Assembly: GCA_036946625.1 (NCBI GenBank)
Contig: JAQIIU010000001.1
Location: 62,001 to 126,000, forward strand
Direction of reading: 5' to 3'
From: Methylorubrum populi
GTDB lineage: Bacteria > Pseudomonadota > Alphaproteobacteria > Rhizobiales > Beijerinckiaceae
DNA length: 64,000 bases
In this document: in pieces, positions 37,719-46,240 of the stretch
How positions within the stretch are numbered: the first letter of the stretch is position 1
Layout: each line of letters begins with the position of its first letter
Notes under the pieces: generated by a model
Told to the model about the DNA's origin: nothing
Seen by the model: only the letters and a program-made list of their open reading frames with translations
Databases searched by the model: none
Program-made: the position numbers and the translations under genes

Positions 37719-37845
37719 TCCGGCGGTTCCTCGAAGACGTCGGCGCGTTTCGGTCGAATGGCCAAGACGCCGCTCCCGCTCCGCGCCGATCCTCGCCGAA
37801 TCGGTGCCGGGTGAGGAATGGGTCGATCGATGTCGGCGAAGCGTC

Positions 37846-38014
37846 TCATACGACATCCGGTCGATGACTTCGGCCTCTCCTCCGTCATTGCGAGGCGAAG
37901 CCGTGGCCATCCGGGGCGCGCCCTTTCCGGACCTGTCCGCGCCCTGGATCGCTTCGCGGCCGCTCGCGATGACGGAGGGGGGCCAAACCCGAAGCGATCG
38001 ATCGGAAACGGCAT
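37846..38014 (-). repeat. dispersed repeat family B, copy B4 (inverted)
   Basis: 169 bp, the minus-strand match of B1/B2: CATACGACATCCGGTCGATG at one end and ATCGATCGGAAACGGCAT at the other, with the CTTTCCGGACCTG core and CTCGCGATGACGGAGGGGG arm. Confidence 0.75.
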
Positions 38015-38407
38015 CGTTCGCCGGCGATATCGCCGCCGCGCGAAGACGCGCCGACGCGCCGGTCCGGAGGGTGGAGGGCAGGCCGCTTCGGATTGCCTGT
38101 CGCGTCTCCCTCCGGCCCCGGCACCCGCGGGAGGCCGGCTCTCCGGAGCGGTATGCGTCGTGAACATCGACGGCCTCCTCGATTCGCGGCGGCGCCCGGG
38201 GTGCGGACCCCATGGGATCACGCGATCCGACCGGGCGGGAGCGATTTCGTCCCGCCCCAGCCCGCATCCGAAATTGCGCGAAATCGACGCCAAGACGTGA
38301 ATGCCGTGCCGCAACCGTATTGAGCGCCGATCGTCAGGCTTGGCAAGTCCTGGGGCGCGATCCTGGCGCGCGGATCGATTCGATCGATGGTTTCGAGTTT
38401 ACCTTGA

Positions 38408-38623
38408 GAGCCTGTTTGACCGGCCGCCGTGTCTTCGTCAGGCCACGGCAAGGCGAGAGGAAAGCCCTGCTCCCCTCCCCACCCTCATCCTGAGGTGCCG
38501 GAGCGCAGCGGAGGCCTCGAAGGGGGCTCCAGATCCCGCGCGATCCCTGGAGCACCCTTCGAGGCCGCTCACGCGGCACCTCAGGATGAGGGCGAGATGG
38601 GAGCACCGCAGTCAAACAGGCTC
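38408..38623 (+). mobile_element. MITE family A, copy A4
   Basis: 216 bp, ends GAGCCTGTTTGAC and GTCAAACAGGCTC (perfect 13-bp TIR). Duplicated target TGA at 38405-38407 and 38624-38626. Same orientation and inner palindrome as A1/A2. No coding capacity. Confidence 0.88.
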
Positions 38624-38732
38624 TGACACTGGGGCGAGTCAGAATTCTTCTCCGCCGCGGCCGTGCACTCCGGAACCGCCCCTCCCGAGCGCCGCTCACG
38701 GACCGGACCGCCGACGCCCGAACCTCAAGAAA

Positions 38733-39074
38733 TCACGGCTCCGGCGGCGCGCCCGGATTCTTCTCAATGCGGTCGCGGTGGGCGGCGGCGCGGGCGAGCA
38801 GCAGCATCGTCATCGGGGTGGTGATGGTGATGAACAGGCCGATCAGCGCGTCGCGCAGGACCACGTGGCCCTCCACCAGCGACAGCAGCAGCATCGAGCC
38901 CGTCAGGATCAGGACACTGCCGAGGGTCGCTCCCAGCGTCGGGGCGTGGACGCGCTCGTAGAAGGTCTCGAGGCGGATCAGACCGAGCGCCCCGGTCAGC
39001 GAGAAGCCGGCGCCGGTCAGCGCCAGCAGGACCACGAGGCCCGCGGCCCAGGCGGACAGGTCGGCGCCGGTCAC
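38733..39074 (-). CDS. mnhG: Na+/H+ antiporter subunit G (Mrp/Mnh/Pha)
   Basis: Last subunit of the Mrp cation/proton antiporter. 113 aa with three helices; typical GALGLIRLETFYERVHAPT, the MnhG signature (R-xx-DxYxRxHAxT-like). A hydrophilic C-terminal tail follows. Start GTG 39074 overlaps the mnhF stop (GTGA), so translation is coupled. Confidence 0.92.
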   Translation of the reverse strand: MTGADLSAWAAGLVVLLALTGAGFSLTGALGLIRLETFYERVHAPTLGATLGSVLILTGSMLLLSLVEGHVVLRDALIGLFITITTPMTMLLLARAAAHRDRIEKNPGAPPEP

Positions 39075-39355
39075 CGGATCACCTCGCCCTGCATCAGGAA
39101 CTTGGCGAGCGCCACCGTGGCGGTGAAGCCGATCATGCCGATGATCAGCGCGGCCTCGAAATAGAGCCCGCTGCCGGTGCGCATGCCGTGGACGACGATC
39201 GCCAGCATGCCGTTGAGGTAGAGCGTGTCGAGGCCGAGGATGCGGTCCTGGGCGCGGGGTCCCCGCAGCATCCGCCACGCGGCCAGCGCCATCGCCAGCA
39301 CCAGCATGCCTTGCGCGAGGCCGAGGCCCCAGTCGAGGACGGAGGCGGCGCTCAC
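39071..39355 (-). CDS. mnhF: Na+/H+ antiporter subunit F
   Basis: 94 aa, three helices. RMLRGPRAQDRILGLDTLYL is the MnhF/MrpF signature (RxxxGPxxxDRxxALDxL). Start GTG 39355 overlaps the mnhE stop by four bases. Small subunits F and G are needed for assembly of the complex. Confidence 0.93.
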   Translation of the reverse strand: MSAASVLDWGLGLAQGMLVLAMALAAWRMLRGPRAQDRILGLDTLYLNGMLAIVVHGMRTGSGLYFEAALIIGMIGFTATVALAKFLMQGEVIR

Positions 39356-39852
39356 GGGAAGATCTCCATCAGGGGGCGCTCGTAGCGGTCCTTGACGCGG
39401 CGGACCCAGCCCGCGCCGTCGGTGTCGTCGAGCAGGTGCATCAGCAGGCGCCCGCTATGGGAATCGTACTGCACCCACAGGGTGCCGGGCGTCGCCGTCA
39501 GGATGATCGACAGCACCGACAGCCCGAACGGCGCCGTCATGTCGAGGGGGATCGAGACGAAGCCGGGGCGCCGCGGGCCGCGATGCAGGCCGAGGATGAT
39601 CCGCGCCACGTCGATATTGGAGCGCAGCATGTCGTAGAGCACGGTGACGGCGAGCCGGGCGGCCGTGCCGGGGCGGCGCACCCGCACCGGCGCCGGGCGC
39701 AGGGCCCGCATCACCGCGGGGACGGTCAGCCCGATCAGCAGCGCCAGCACGATGCCGCCCGGGCTCGGCGGCGCGTTCAGCAGCAGCCAGGTCAGGGCGA
39801 GGCCGGCGGAGAGGAACGGGTGGGGCAGGAGGCGGCGCAGGAGGCGGCTCAT
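39352..39852 (-). CDS. mnhE: Na+/H+ antiporter subunit E
   Basis: 166 aa with two or three N-terminal helices and a cytoplasmic C-terminal domain. LSIILTATPGTLWVQYD, then LLMHLLDDTD, are the conserved MnhE segments (LxxSITLTPGTLxVxV, VHxLD). ATG 39852 overlaps the mnhD stop. Confidence 0.93.
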   Translation of the reverse strand: MSRLLRRLLPHPFLSAGLALTWLLLNAPPSPGGIVLALLIGLTVPAVMRALRPAPVRVRRPGTAARLAVTVLYDMLRSNIDVARIILGLHRGPRRPGFVSIPLDMTAPFGLSVLSIILTATPGTLWVQYDSHSGRLLMHLLDDTDGAGWVRRVKDRYERPLMEIFP

Positions 39853-41441
39853 GATCCCGCTCCCGGCGCGGTGACGCCGTCGAGCACGGCGCGGACGTAG
39901 GCCTGCGGCTGCGCCAGCCAGCGCACGGTCGCCTCGGCATAGGCGAGCGCCGGTCCGCCCCACAGGGCGAGCGCGACGCAGGCCGCGAGCAGGAGGCTCA
40001 GGCTCGCGAATTCCGGCGGGCGCAGCACCGGGGGCGGATCGTCGTGGGGCACCCACAGGCTGAAGATGCCGAGCCGCACCAGCGGGATCAGGGTGCCGAG
40101 GCTGGAGAGCGTCAGCGCGGCGATCAGGCTCCAGGCCGCGGCGGTCATGGGGCCGTCGGCGAGCCCGGAGAACATCGCCAGCTTGCCGACGAAGCCGGCG
40201 AGCGGCGGGATGCCGGCGAGCATCAGCGTGCAGAGCAGGAAGCCGCCGCCGAGGATCGCCACCGCGGCGGGGATCGCCCGGCCGACCTCGGTGGCGCCGG
40301 CATCGTCGAAGGGGTCGCGGTACTCGTCGGCGAAGACGGGCTGCGCCGCGTCGGCCGGGTCGCGGCCCCGCTGCAGGATCTCGGCGAGCAGGAACAGCGC
40401 CCCGGCGGCGCAGGTCGAGCCGGCGAGGTAGTAGAGCGCGCCCGACAGCGCCGCCTCGCTGCCGGTGCCGAGGGCGGCGAGCACCGTGCCCGACGAGATC
40501 ATCACCGCGTAGCCCGCCGCCCGCGTCAGGTCGCGCGCGGCGAGCAGGCCGACCGTGCCGAAGGCGACCGTCGCGAGGCCCGTGGCGAGGATCCAGTCCA
40601 GCCCGAAGCCCGCCGAGGTGCCGGCGCCGAACAGCAGCAGGCTCAGGCGCAGGACGACGTAGACGCCGACCTTGCTGAGGATCGCCAGGATCGCCGCCGC
40701 CGGGGCGGTGGCGGCGGAATAGGTGGTCGGCAGCCAGAAGCCGAGGGGCCAGGCGCTGCACTTGATCAGGAAGGCGATGCCGAGCACGGCGCAGCCGACC
40801 TCGAACAGGGCGGCCTCGGCGGGCGGTGCCGCGAGGCGCCGGGCGAGGTCGGCCATGTTGAGCGTGCCCATGGTGCCGTAGATCAGGCTGACGCCGACGA
40901 GGAAGAACAGCGAGGCGACGAGGTTGACGGCGATGTAGCCCAGCCCCGCCCGGATGCGGGTCTCGCCGGAGCCGTGCAGCACCAGCCCGTAGGAGGCCGC
41001 CAGCATCACCTCGAAGAACACGAACAGGTTGAACAGGTCGCCGGTGAGGAAGGCGCCGTTCACGCCCATCAGCAGCAGCAGGAACAGGCCGTGGAAGCGC
41101 GGTCCCGCCCGGCCCCAGCGGGCGAAGGAGAAGACGAGGGCGGCAAGCCCCAGCGTCGCGGCGAGCGTCAGCATCATCGCCGAGAGCCGGTCGGCCACCA
41201 GCACGATGCCGTAGGGCGCGGCCCAGTTGCCGAGGCGGTAGACCTCCGGCGCCGCGCCCGCCCGGCCGACGAGGACGAGGGCGGTGGCGAGCAGCACCAG
41301 CATCGTGGCGAGGCTCAAGCCCGCCTTCAGGCGGTGGCGCCGCTCGTCCATCAGGAACATCGCCCCGGCCGCGGCGATCGGCAGGACGACGGGCAGGACG
41401 ACGAGGTGCTCGGACCAGGCGATCGGGGAGGCGCCGCTCAT
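39849..41441 (-). CDS. mnhD: Na+/H+ antiporter subunit D
   Basis: Proton-channel subunit related to complex I NuoM/N. 530 aa, about 14 helices. LFVFFEVMLAASYGLVLHG carries the essential helix-5 Glu, and IKCSAWPLGFWLPTTYSAA the helix-7 Lys with the LPxxY/HxxAP-like motif. ATG 41441 overlaps mnhC stop by four bases. It exchanges protons with Na+ (or Li+/K+) with subunit A. Confidence 0.93.
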   Translation of the reverse strand: MSGASPIAWSEHLVVLPVVLPIAAAGAMFLMDERRHRLKAGLSLATMLVLLATALVLVGRAGAAPEVYRLGNWAAPYGIVLVADRLSAMMLTLAATLGLAALVFSFARWGRAGPRFHGLFLLLLMGVNGAFLTGDLFNLFVFFEVMLAASYGLVLHGSGETRIRAGLGYIAVNLVASLFFLVGVSLIYGTMGTLNMADLARRLAAPPAEAALFEVGCAVLGIAFLIKCSAWPLGFWLPTTYSAATAPAAAILAILSKVGVYVVLRLSLLLFGAGTSAGFGLDWILATGLATVAFGTVGLLAARDLTRAAGYAVMISSGTVLAALGTGSEAALSGALYYLAGSTCAAGALFLLAEILQRGRDPADAAQPVFADEYRDPFDDAGATEVGRAIPAAVAILGGGFLLCTLMLAGIPPLAGFVGKLAMFSGLADGPMTAAAWSLIAALTLSSLGTLIPLVRLGIFSLWVPHDDPPPVLRPPEFASLSLLLAACVALALWGGPALAYAEATVRWLAQPQAYVRAVLDGVTAPGAGS

Positions 41442-41806
41442 GGATGCGGGTTCTCCGGCGTGGGCTCGGCGTGGTGGGGCTCGCGGCCGTCGACGTGGTC
41501 GCTGCCGGTGACGCCGCGGGCGGCGAGCAGCACGACCAGGAACAGGGCGGTGAGCGCGAAGCCGATCACCAGAGCGGTCAGCACCAGCGCCTGCGGCACC
41601 GGATCGTCGACGGAGACGGTCTCCGGCCCGGCCCCGAGCACCGGCGGCGCGCCGACGGTGAGCCGGCCCATGGCGAAGATGAACAGGTTGACGGCGTAGC
41701 TCAGGAGCGCCAGCCCGAGCGCCACCTGGAAGGTGCGCGGGCGCAGCACCAGCCAGACGCCCGAGGCGGCGAACACGCCGATGCCCAGCGACAGCACGAT
41801 CTCCAT
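41438..41806 (-). CDS. mnhC: Na+/H+ antiporter subunit C
   Basis: 122 aa, NuoK-like, three helices (LSLGIGVFAASGVWLVL, GLALLSYAVNLFIFAMG, LVLTALVIGFALTALFLVVL). Pro/Asp-rich DPVPQALVLTALVIG is the classical motif. ATG 41806 abuts the mnhA/B TAG stop with no gap. A His/Pro-rich C-terminal tail follows. Confidence 0.94.
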   Translation of the reverse strand: MEIVLSLGIGVFAASGVWLVLRPRTFQVALGLALLSYAVNLFIFAMGRLTVGAPPVLGAGPETVSVDDPVPQALVLTALVIGFALTALFLVVLLAARGVTGSDHVDGREPHHAEPTPENPHP

Positions 41807-44731
41807 CTACGCCGCCCCCTCGCCGGCCGGTTCCGCTTCGGCCTCCGCGCTGCGGGTGCGGCGCAGGGATTGGTGCGCCAGGGCGACCAGCATCAGCGCG
41901 CTCGCGCCCACCACCAGCACCATGATCCCGAGATCGAACACCAGGGCGCTGGCCGCCGGCACCTTGCCGAGCACGGGCAGTTCCCAATAGGCGAAATAGG
42001 CGGTGAGGAAGGGGCGCCCGAAGGCCCACGAGGCCGCCCCGGCCGCCACCGCGATCAGCAGGCCGACGCCGATCCACGCGATCGGCTGGATGCGCAGGCG
42101 CTCCTCCACCCACTGCGCGCCGCAGGCCATGTATTGCAGGATGAAGGCCACGGTGAGCGCGATGCCCGCCGCGAAGCCGCCGCCGGGCAGGTCGTGCCCG
42201 CGCAGGAACAGGTGCAGCGACAGGAGGACGATGAAGGGAAACAGCCACGTCATCACCACCCGCGGCACCAGCAGGGCGTCGGCGGCGGTGTCGCCGGGCT
42301 TGCGGCCCTCGCGGGCGCGGTCGTAGGCGTCGTGGTGGCGCTGCTGCTTGGGCCGCTCCAGGCTGTCGGGCGCGGGGCGGAAGCGGCGCAGCAGCGCGAA
42401 CACGGTCAGCCCGACGATGCCGAGCACCGAGATCTCGCCGAGCGTGTCGAAGGCGCGGAAATCGACCAGCAGCACGTTGACGACGTTGCGCCCGCCCGCC
42501 TGCGGATAGGCCGCCTCGACGAACCAGCGCGCCAGTCCGTCCGGGGCCGGGCGGGTCATCACCGCGTAGGCGAGGCCGGCGAGGCCGCACCCGGCGAGGA
42601 GCGCGATGCACAGGTCGATGATCCGGCGACGCCGGGCGCGGGCCTTCTCGGAGGCGGGGGCGGGAATCGCCGCGTCGCGCTTGGGCAGCCAGCGCAGGCC
42701 CAGCAGCAGCAGCACCGTGGTGACGATCTCGACCAGGATCTGCGTCACCGCGAGGTCCGGCGCCGACAGCCAGAGGAAGGTCAGGCTGCTGACCAGACCC
42801 GCTCCGCCGACGAAGATCGCGGCCGACAGGCGGTGATACTTCGCCCGCTCCGCCGCGCCGACCGCGCAGGCCGCGCCGACGGCCCACATCAGCGCGAAGG
42901 CGGGATCGAACGGCGTCAGGCGGCCCGGCCGGGACAGGTCGAGCCCGCGGGCCACGCCCGCGGCGAGAGAGGCCAGGAGCGCGGCCAGGAACAGGATGCG
43001 CAACTGCGGCTGGAGGCGCTCGGCCCCGAGCCAGCGCTCCAGGGCGCGGGCGCCCCTGGTCAGGCCGGTCATCGCGCGCTCGAACAGCCAGCCGCCGTCG
43101 AGCCGGTCCATCAGCCAGGGGCCGCCGCGGGGATTGGTGTTGATGCGCTGCCGGAACAGGAGATAGAGCGCCACGCCCCCGCCGAGCGCGCTCATGCTGA
43201 GCGCCAGCGGCAGGTTGAAGCCGTGCCAGATCGCGAGGCTGTAGGACGGCGTGTTCTCACCGAGCACCGCGCGCACGGCGCGCTCCAGGGCCGGGCCGAT
43301 GGTCAGGTTCGGCACGAGGCCGATGGCGATGCAGGTCAGCACCAGAAGCTCGATCGGGATGCGCATCCAGCGCACCGGCTCGTGCGGCGCGTGCGGCAGG
43401 TCGTGCGGCGGCGGGCCGAAGAAGGTCTGCCGGATGAAGCGCAGCGAGTAGAGCATGGTGAAGGCGCTGGCGAGCGTCGCCAGCACCGGCAGGGCGTAGT
43501 GGAGCGGGTGGTCGCCCATGCCGTCGACCGCCTCCGACAGGAACATCTCCTTGGAGAGGAAGCCGTTGAGCAGCGGCACGCCGGCCATCGCCGCGGCGGC
43601 GACCATGGCGAGCGTGCCGGTATAGGGCATCGCCCGCCACAGGCCGGAGAGGCGGCGCATGTCCCGGGTGCCGGTCTCGTGGTCGATGATGCCGACCGCC
43701 ATGAACAGCGACGCCTTGAAGGTCGCGTGGTTCACGGTGTGGAAGATCGCGGCCACCACGGCGAGCGGCGAGTCGAGCCCGAGCAGCAGGGTGATCAGCC
43801 CGAGATGGCTGAGGGTCGAGTAGGCGAGCAGACCCTTGAGATCGTGCTGGAAGATCGCGCTCCACGATCCGATCAGCAGGGTCGCCATGCCGGCGCTGCC
43901 GACGATCCAGTACCACGCGTCGGTGCCCGCCAGCACCGGCCACAGGCGGATCATCAGGAAGATGCCGGCCTTCACCATCGTGGCCGAGTGCAGGTAGGCG
44001 CTGATCGGCGTCGGCGCCGCCATGGCGCGGGGCAGCCAGATGTGGAACGGGAACTGCGCCGACTTGGTGAGGGCGCCCACGAGCACCAGCACCAGGGCCG
44101 GCAGGTAGAGCGGGCTCCGTCGGATCGTGTCGCCGGAAGCCAGCACGGCGTCGAGGTCGTAGCTGCCGACGATGCGCCCGATCAGGATCGTCCCGACCAG
44201 CAGGCACAGGCCGCCGGCGGCGGTGACGGTGAGCGACATCCGCGCCCCGTCCCGGGCCGCGGCGTTGTCGTACCAGTAGCCGATCAGCAGGAACGAGACG
44301 ATGCTCGTCAGCTCCCAGAACAGGACGAGCTGGATCAGGTTGCCGGCCAGCACGATGCCGAGCATCGCCCCGACGAAGGCGAGGAAGTAGGAGAACAGCC
44401 GCGGCACCGGATCGGCGGCGGCCATGTAGTAGCGCGCGTAGAGCACCACGAGCGCGCCGATGGCGAGCACCAGCACCGCGAACAGCCAGGCGAGGCCGTC
44501 GAGCCGCAGCACGAGGTTCACGCCGAGGCCCGGCAGCCACTCGACCGCGTGGACGACGGTGCCGCCCCCGGAAAGCCGAGGCGTCAGCGCGAGGATGCAG
44601 CCGAGGCTTGCCAGCGTCACGAGCCCGGCCAGAGCTGCGGCGGCGTTGCGGGCTCGGCTCGGCAGGGCGCCCGTGAGCACGGAGCCGGCAAACGGCAGGA
44701 TCGCGGCGGCGAGTAAGGCGTTGGACGACAT
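41807..44731 (-). CDS. mnhA: Na+/H+ antiporter subunits A and B fused
   Basis: 974 aa. NuoL-like MnhA domain: FWELTSIVSFLLIGYWYD, KSAQFPFHIWLPRAMAAPTP (trans-membrane Lys/His motif), HTVNHATFKASLFMAVG. The NuoJ-like tail region follows and then, from about residue 800, an MnhB domain (VPRVVMTWLFPFIVLLSLHL, HDLPGGGFAAGIALTVAF). Fused A-B subunits are known in group 2 / Pha systems of alphaproteobacteria. First gene of the mnhA/B-C-D-E-F-G operon, all coupled. Start ATG 44731 (MSSNALLAAAILPFAGS); upstream in-frame starts to 44845 are not supported. Role: sodium/alkali and pH tolerance. Confidence 0.93.
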   Translation of the reverse strand: MSSNALLAAAILPFAGSVLTGALPSRARNAAAALAGLVTLASLGCILALTPRLSGGGTVVHAVEWLPGLGVNLVLRLDGLAWLFAVLVLAIGALVVLYARYYMAAADPVPRLFSYFLAFVGAMLGIVLAGNLIQLVLFWELTSIVSFLLIGYWYDNAAARDGARMSLTVTAAGGLCLLVGTILIGRIVGSYDLDAVLASGDTIRRSPLYLPALVLVLVGALTKSAQFPFHIWLPRAMAAPTPISAYLHSATMVKAGIFLMIRLWPVLAGTDAWYWIVGSAGMATLLIGSWSAIFQHDLKGLLAYSTLSHLGLITLLLGLDSPLAVVAAIFHTVNHATFKASLFMAVGIIDHETGTRDMRRLSGLWRAMPYTGTLAMVAAAAMAGVPLLNGFLSKEMFLSEAVDGMGDHPLHYALPVLATLASAFTMLYSLRFIRQTFFGPPPHDLPHAPHEPVRWMRIPIELLVLTCIAIGLVPNLTIGPALERAVRAVLGENTPSYSLAIWHGFNLPLALSMSALGGGVALYLLFRQRINTNPRGGPWLMDRLDGGWLFERAMTGLTRGARALERWLGAERLQPQLRILFLAALLASLAAGVARGLDLSRPGRLTPFDPAFALMWAVGAACAVGAAERAKYHRLSAAIFVGGAGLVSSLTFLWLSAPDLAVTQILVEIVTTVLLLLGLRWLPKRDAAIPAPASEKARARRRRIIDLCIALLAGCGLAGLAYAVMTRPAPDGLARWFVEAAYPQAGGRNVVNVLLVDFRAFDTLGEISVLGIVGLTVFALLRRFRPAPDSLERPKQQRHHDAYDRAREGRKPGDTAADALLVPRVVMTWLFPFIVLLSLHLFLRGHDLPGGGFAAGIALTVAFILQYMACGAQWVEERLRIQPIAWIGVGLLIAVAAGAASWAFGRPFLTAYFAYWELPVLGKVPAASALVFDLGIMVLVVGASALMLVALAHQSLRRTRSAEAEAEPAGEGAA

Positions 44732-45059
44732 CGACCCGGGCGAGATGCAGGCTCGGGAACGGCCTGAAGGACGAAAGGGGGGCGGCGAGTGCGAGCGGTG
44801 CCGACCGCCCGGAGGGCGCGGCGCTCGCGGAAGCATGTAGGGCATGCCTCGCGGTTCGGCAGCAAGAGAAAGGGGAAATGCACCCTTTCCTGGTGCCGCG
44901 TGAGAAACCGCACGTCGCCCGGGGTGGCGATACGCGCCGTCCGGATGGGGCTCGACGATGCAACCGTTGGAAAACGGAGGAGTCGGGGCGCGGCGGTTGC
45001 CTCACGCAGCCGGGCACCCGCCGGGCCCTTCCTGCAACGAAGCTCCCGAACGAGGATGC
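44732..45059. other. 328-bp divergent intergenic region
   Basis: No gene seen. It must contain the mnh operon promoter. A hairpin-like GAAAGGGGAAATGCACCCTTTC lies at about 44867-44888 (first 20 bases: GAAAGGGGAAATGCACCCTT). No repeat family copy is present and no standard promoter boxes stand out. Confidence 0.35.
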
Positions 45060-45443
45060 ATGATCGTCACGACCGCCGACGGCACGACGGACCCGTCCGG
45101 GACGGATCGTCTGTACGCTCTCGGCGAACGGATCTGGCTCGCCGCGGAGATGGCGAGCGATCCGATCTGGGACCTTCACGAGAACCGCCTGGGCGTCGAG
45201 CCGCCCCTGCAGACCGTCGGCGGCATCCTCGCCACCACCCGCGATGCGTTCGATCCGCGGGCGCAGATCGAGGCGTTGCGGATCGCCGCCGAGCTCGGTG
45301 ACGACACCGTCGCACGGCTGGCGGAACGGCTCCTCCAGGCGCGGCGGGCGCGCGCGATCCTGCAGGCGCCGCGTTCGGCCTATCTCCGATCCCTCGTCAC
45401 CGTCGCCGCGGCGCGTGCCGCGACGCCCCCTCCCCCTGCCTGA
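45060..45443 (+). CDS. hypothetical protein
   Basis: Not recognised. 127 aa, mostly helical by composition, no signal peptide or membrane segment, no Cys. The core VEPPLQTVGGILATTRDAFD, RIAAELGDDTVARLAERLLQ resembles a small regulatory or chaperone-like helical bundle. Codon use is like the neighbours. Start ATG 45060 (MIVTTADGT) is preferred; an upstream ATG at 44958 reads a segment without protein-like composition. No co-transcribed partner is evident. Confidence 0.55.
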   Translation: MIVTTADGTTDPSGTDRLYALGERIWLAAEMASDPIWDLHENRLGVEPPLQTVGGILATTRDAFDPRAQIEALRIAAELGDDTVARLAERLLQARRARAILQAPRSAYLRSLVTVAAARAATPPPPA

Positions 45444-45476
45444 CGCGAGGGCTTCGATCCGGCCGCACCGGCTTCG

Positions 45477-45698
45477 TCAGAAGGGCAAGGCCGACAGGGC
45501 CCGTTCGAGGGCCTGACGCGCCATCTGCCGGGCCGCGCTCTCCGTCTGCGTCTCCGACGCGATGGCCGGCACGCGCACCGTCGCGGCCACCTCGACGATC
45601 CCGCGATCCGCCTCCGACCGGTCGAACAGCACCCGCACCACCACCTGCCGCCGGCCGTCGATCACGTCCTGCGTTTCCTGGGTCATCCGAACCGGCAT
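45477..45698 (-). CDS. small hypothetical protein
   Basis: Not recognised. 73 aa: MPVRMTQETQDVIDGRRQVV, then VRVLFDRSEADRGIVEVAAT and a helical tail QMARQALERALSALPF. Could be a small DNA- or membrane-peripheral protein. ATG 45698 has GGAGGAG 6 nt upstream, an unusually good ribosome site in this window, which supports a real gene. ATG 45704 would overlap that site. Convergent with the preceding hypothetical gene. Confidence 0.6.
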   Translation of the reverse strand: MPVRMTQETQDVIDGRRQVVVRVLFDRSEADRGIVEVAATVRVPAIASETQTESAARQMARQALERALSALPF

Positions 45699-45826
45699 CC
45701 GCATCTCCTCCCAGGCGGCCGCGCCCTTGCGCGGCTTCGACGCCTGCGGGAGAACGAACGACGATCGGGCCGAAGCGTTGCCTTCGATGGATCGAGACGG
45801 GCCGAGGCTCTCGGTTTTTGCTTTTG

Positions 45827-45870
45827 CATCGTCTTGTTCCGAAAGCCGGCAGCCACCTTTCGGGACGATG
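45827..45870 (+). repeat. dispersed repeat family D, single unit
   Basis: 44-bp unit bounded by CATCGTC and GACGATG, preceded by GGCTCTCGGTTTTTGCTTTT, the same linker as between the two units at 2385-2491. Upstream of the second glycan operon. Confidence 0.7.
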
Positions 45871-46240
45871 CTCCATGCGCCGCGCGAAGGAGAGGGATTG
45901 GCGGACGACGGCAGCCGGAGGGATGCGAAAGGCCGGAATCGAAGCGCGGTCCTTCCCGACGACCGGCCGACGCTTCGGAAAATCCTGAGCGTTTCATCGG
46001 CCGCGGTCCCGAAATCTGCACGGGCTGAGGCCGGAGTGTCCGGAGGCTGGACCCGGATCCCGTTTTGAAACGGATTTTCCAAGGAACATATCTTGCTGAA
46101 AGGGGACGAAGCTCAACCATCGACGTCTCCTCCGTCCCCGGTTGGGATCGGTGACGCTGTGCCGAGACGGCGATCGCCACGGGTCGCAGTTGCAAGTCGG
46201 ACGAGATCTTGTTGAGATCCATCGGATACGGGACCGGACA
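45871..46240 (+). promoter_or_regulatory. leader region of the second glycan operon
   Basis: 370 bp without a gene before the dehydrogenase start. ATCCCGTTTTGAAACGGAT (46056-46074) is an imperfect hairpin, followed by the AT-rich TTTTCCAAGGAACATATCTT (46075-46094), the most promoter-like stretch in this part of the window. The exact start point cannot be fixed. Confidence 0.3.

Larger units (their letters stand above)
37719..38732. other. 1-kb intergenic region with repeats only
   Basis: No gene is supportable. Open frames across it are encoded by repeats B4 and A4 and lack start signals and homology. The stretch 38015-38407 between the two repeats has ordinary base composition with short palindromes (GCGCGAAGACGCGCC) and no recognisable feature. 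It separates the glycan cluster from the Mrp operon. Confidence 0.6.

Noticed and set aside
37712..38323. Small genes in the 37.7-38.7 kb gap
   Set aside because: The frames are encoded by repeats B4/A4 and give similar peptides (for example FGLSSVIARRSRG) at several repeat copies; no start signal or family.
38733..44731. Respiratory complex I genes (NuoK, L, M-like)
   Set aside because: The order A/B-C-D-E-F-G and the small E, F and G subunits identify an Mrp antiporter; no other nuo genes are here.
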